NCBI RefSeq assembly: GCF_030388665.1
Contig: NZ_CP128846.1
Location: 1,674,001 to 1,738,000 of the forward strand
Source: Streptomyces flavofungini
Lineage (GTDB): Bacteria; Actinomycetota; Actinomycetes; Streptomycetales; Streptomycetaceae
DNA length: 64,000 nt
Direction: 5' to 3'
Shown: positions 62,056-64,000 of the stretch, piece by piece
How the letters are laid out: each line of letters opens with the position of its first letter
How positions within the stretch are numbered: position 1 is the first letter of the stretch
Notes under the pieces: model-generated
Database searches by the model: none
The model's input: the letters and a program-made list of their open reading frames with translations, nothing else
What the model was told of the DNA's origin: nothing
Made by a program: the position numbers and the translations under genes

Positions 62056-63219
62056 TCAGCCGGTGAGCACCCGGGACCCGCCCACCGGCAGATCCCACAG
62101 GTCCCCCCGCTCCCGCCCGGCCGCCGCCCAGGCGTCCCGCACCCGCACCAGCGGCTCCAGGACCGGCTCGGCCGACAGCAGGAACGTGCCCCAGTGCATG
62201 GGCGCCATCCGCCGCGCCCCCACGTCGAGCGCGGCCCGCACCGCCTCCTCCGGGTCGCAGTGCACGTCCCGCAGCCACCAGCGCGGCTCGTACGCCCCGA
62301 TGGGAAGGAGCGCCAGGTCGATCCCGGGGTAGCGCTCCCCGATCCGCCCGAACCAGTGGCCGTAGCCCGTGTCCCCGGCGAAGTACACCCGCTGCCCGTC
62401 CATGTCGGTGAGCACCCAGCCGCCCCACAGGCTCCGGCAGGTGTCCCGCAGTCCGCGCTTGGACCAGTGGTGCGCCGGTACGAAGTCGAAGCGGACCCCG
62501 CCGAGTCGGGCACCCTCCCACCAGTCGAGTTCGACGACGCGGGTGAACCGGCGGCGCGTGAACCAGCGGGCGAGGCCCGCGGGTACGAGGACGGGGGTGT
62601 CGCGCGGGAGCCTGCGGAGGGTGGGGGCGTCCAGGTGGTCGTAGTGGTTGTGGCTGATGACCACGGCGTCGACGCGGGGCAGTGCGGTCCAGGGGACGCC
62701 GACGGGTGTGACGCGGGCGGGGGTGCCGAGGATCCTGCGGGACCAGACGGGGTCGGTGAGGACGGTGAGCCCGCCGACGCGCAGCACCCAGCTGGCGTGC
62801 CCGGCCCAGGTCACCGCGACCGTGCGGGAGTCGACGCGGGGCAGCGGGCCCGGCGCGTACGGCAGCCGCGGGATGTCGGCGAGCGCGGCGGGCGGCGGCC
62901 TGAGCACTCCCTCGCGGGCGAACCGGGCGAAGGCCCGCAGCCCGGGCAGCGGCGCGGTGAGCCGGTCGGCGAAGGACTTGGGCCACAGCCGGACGGTGCC
63001 GGGGGTGCGGAGCGGGACGGCCCGGGGCGCGGGCGCGGCACCCTCGCCCGGCGCTTCCCCCACGCCCCGCGCCTCCTCCGCGGGCTCCGCCCCGGTCCCG
63101 CCTCCCCCGCCTCCCCCCTCCGGGGCCGCACGGGCCCGCCGCGCCGGCTGCGTCTGCTCTGCCTGTTCGCTGTCCTGTGGCTGCTGCCGCGTCTGCTGCG
63201 TCACCGAGGAGGCTCCCAT
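62056..63219 (-). CDS. Metallo-beta-lactamase-fold hydrolase, NAPE-PLD-like
   Basis: Protein of 387 residues. The first 70 residues are Gln/Glu/Gly-rich and probably disordered. The catalytic part has VTWAGHASWVLRVGGLTVLTDPVWSRR, the metal motif VISHNHYDHLDAPTL, PAHHWSKRGLRDTCRSLWGGW and YFAGDTGYGHWFGRIGERYPGIDLALLPIGAYEPRW, very close in pattern to N-acyl-phosphatidylethanolamine phospholipase D and RomA-like proteins. ATG 63219 overlaps the end of the aminotransferase-like gene by 19 bp. A lipid phosphodiester is a plausible substrate by family. Confidence 0.9.
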   Translation of the reverse strand: MGASSVTQQTRQQPQDSEQAEQTQPARRARAAPEGGGGGGGTGAEPAEEARGVGEAPGEGAAPAPRAVPLRTPGTVRLWPKSFADRLTAPLPGLRAFARFAREGVLRPPPAALADIPRLPYAPGPLPRVDSRTVAVTWAGHASWVLRVGGLTVLTDPVWSRRILGTPARVTPVGVPWTALPRVDAVVISHNHYDHLDAPTLRRLPRDTPVLVPAGLARWFTRRRFTRVVELDWWEGARLGGVRFDFVPAHHWSKRGLRDTCRSLWGGWVLTDMDGQRVYFAGDTGYGHWFGRIGERYPGIDLALLPIGAYEPRWWLRDVHCDPEEAVRAALDVGARRMAPMHWGTFLLSAEPVLEPLVRVRDAWAAAGRERGDLWDLPVGGSRVLTG

Positions 63220-64000
63220 CGCTGTGCTTCGGCACGGAGGTCGTCGAAGGCCGCTTCGAACAAGGTCAACGCCCTTTCCACGTGGGGTAGTTCCAGGGGG
63301 TCGGGGGCGGCGAGCGCGGCCATCCGCTCCCCCGGGTCCGTGCCGAGGAACGGCCCCGTGGACAGGCGGACGCGCAAGGCGGCGATGTCGTCGCCGAAGC
63401 GGTGGCCGCCGGGGGCGGGCATGGCGAGGTGTGCGCCCAGGAAGTCCTCGAGCTCCTGCGCGTCGGTCACACCGCGCGCGGCCAGGTCGGACCGCAGCGG
63501 CCCGAGGTCGGCGTACAGGTGCCGCCCCGCTCGCGGTGGCCGCGCGAAGCCGCCCGCCGCGACCACCGCCTCCCGGAGCGCCGCGGCGACGCGGGCGTGC
63601 AGCCGGGTCGCCGCGCTCAGGCGGGCGGTGATCTCGTCGGGTTCCCCCAGGGCGTACGCGGCCGCCGCGGCGACCGGCGCGGCCGGGGACGCGCCGAGCG
63701 CGGTGAGGACGTCCAGGACACGGGCGCGCAGGGCCGCCGCCGGGCCGCCCGCGGGGAACCGGGCGACGGCCGCGGGCAGGGCGGGCGGCAGGAAGGCGCC
63801 GGACAGGTCGCAGACGACGGTGACCCGTTCGGGGGCCATCTCGGCGGGGCCGACCAGGACGGTCTCGTGCGGGCGGTGCAGGGTGTCGCGCCAGGTCTCG
63901 TCGCTGACGATGTGCAGGCCCTCGCCCGCCGCCGCCTCCACGGCCTCGTGCACGACCTCCGGCGGCGGCACCGTGGCTGTCGGGTCGTCGGCGACCGACA
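63201..64000 (-). CDS. Aminotransferase class I/II-like protein lacking the PLP lysine (5' end outside window)
   Basis: The C-terminal 266 residues or so of a fold-type I aminotransferase homologue. Recognisable parts are VADDPTATVPPPEVV, the Asp-containing strand LHIVSDETWRDTLH and the C-terminal Arg region IAALRVRLSTGPFLG. Where active enzymes have SLSK (the PLP Schiff-base lysine), this chain reads VVCDLSGAFLPPALPAA, with no lysine nearby. It is therefore probably not a normal transaminase and may be a regulatory or degenerate paralogue. The stop overlaps the start of the NAPE-PLD-like gene. The N-terminus is beyond base 64000. Confidence 0.8.
   Translation of the reverse strand, partial: SVADDPTATVPPPEVVHEAVEAAAGEGLHIVSDETWRDTLHRPHETVLVGPAEMAPERVTVVCDLSGAFLPPALPAAVARFPAGGPAAALRARVLDVLTALGASPAAPVAAAAAYALGEPDEITARLSAATRLHARVAAALREAVVAAGGFARPPRAGRHLYADLGPLRSDLAARGVTDAQELEDFLGAHLAMPAPGGHRFGDDIAALRVRLSTGPFLGTDPGERMAALAAPDPLELPHVERALTLFEAAFDDLRAEAQRWEPPR

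Overview
The window is very GC-rich (roughly 70% or more by eye), with third-position G/C bias, frequent GTG/TTG starts, tightly coupled operons and secreted enzymes with Tat- or Sec-type signals. It also carries two copies of an inverted-repeat intergenic element that I recognise as common in Streptomyces. The source is almost certainly a Streptomyces chromosome arm or accessory-rich region. I saw no tRNA, rRNA, CRISPR array, transposase or prophage gene.

Layout. 1-4571 (minus): a ribose/xylose-type sugar ABC transporter behind a ROK repressor. 4959-18797: a formate/oxalate-type module. It holds a GntR/FCD regulator, a FabH-like ketosynthase, an oxalate/formate-type MFS carrier with an overlapping 54-residue partner protein, and an operon for NAD-linked formate dehydrogenase (PanE-like reductase, split catalytic subunit, fused NuoE/NuoF protein, FdhD). 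An identical 11-bp sequence upstream of the GntR gene and of the dehydrogenase operon suggests common control. Inside this stretch sit a LysR/TSUP pair and a rifampicin monooxygenase gene (rox) with a perfect 19-bp rifamycin-associated element. 18947-28548: regulator/target pairs (MarR/quinone reductase, LysR/SBF transporter, Lrp/MFS), each with a visible dyad in the shared promoter, plus a secreted sialidase and a DUF4185-type protein. 28753-30576: long-chain acyl-CoA ligase.

30664-39281 (minus) is the most striking block. pqqA-B-C-D-E is translationally coupled to a GH105 unsaturated glucuronyl/galacturonyl hydrolase, followed by a lyase-like secreted protein, a decayed GH18 chitinase, a secreted PQQ-type sugar dehydrogenase and a GH28 polygalacturonase-like protein. 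Cofactor synthesis, pectin breakdown and a PQQ enzyme therefore seem to be one locus.

39565-50509: aldo/keto reductase; a remnant of a trypsin-co-occurring/TPR conflict system; a VOC protein; two methyltransferases (one with a long His/Gly tail); pterin dehydratase; ADP-ribosylglycohydrolase divergent from an XRE regulator; an orphan DnaK; an OsmC protein. 50729-64000: a large subtilase, a protein with a caspase-like His/Cys pattern, an APC permease, a membrane-anchored phosphatase-superfamily protein, a recombinase-like protein without an obvious catalytic serine, two metallo-beta-lactamase-fold proteins around a DedA protein, and an aminotransferase-like protein lacking the PLP lysine.

All calls rest on reading translated sequence and on memory of protein families. 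No search was run.
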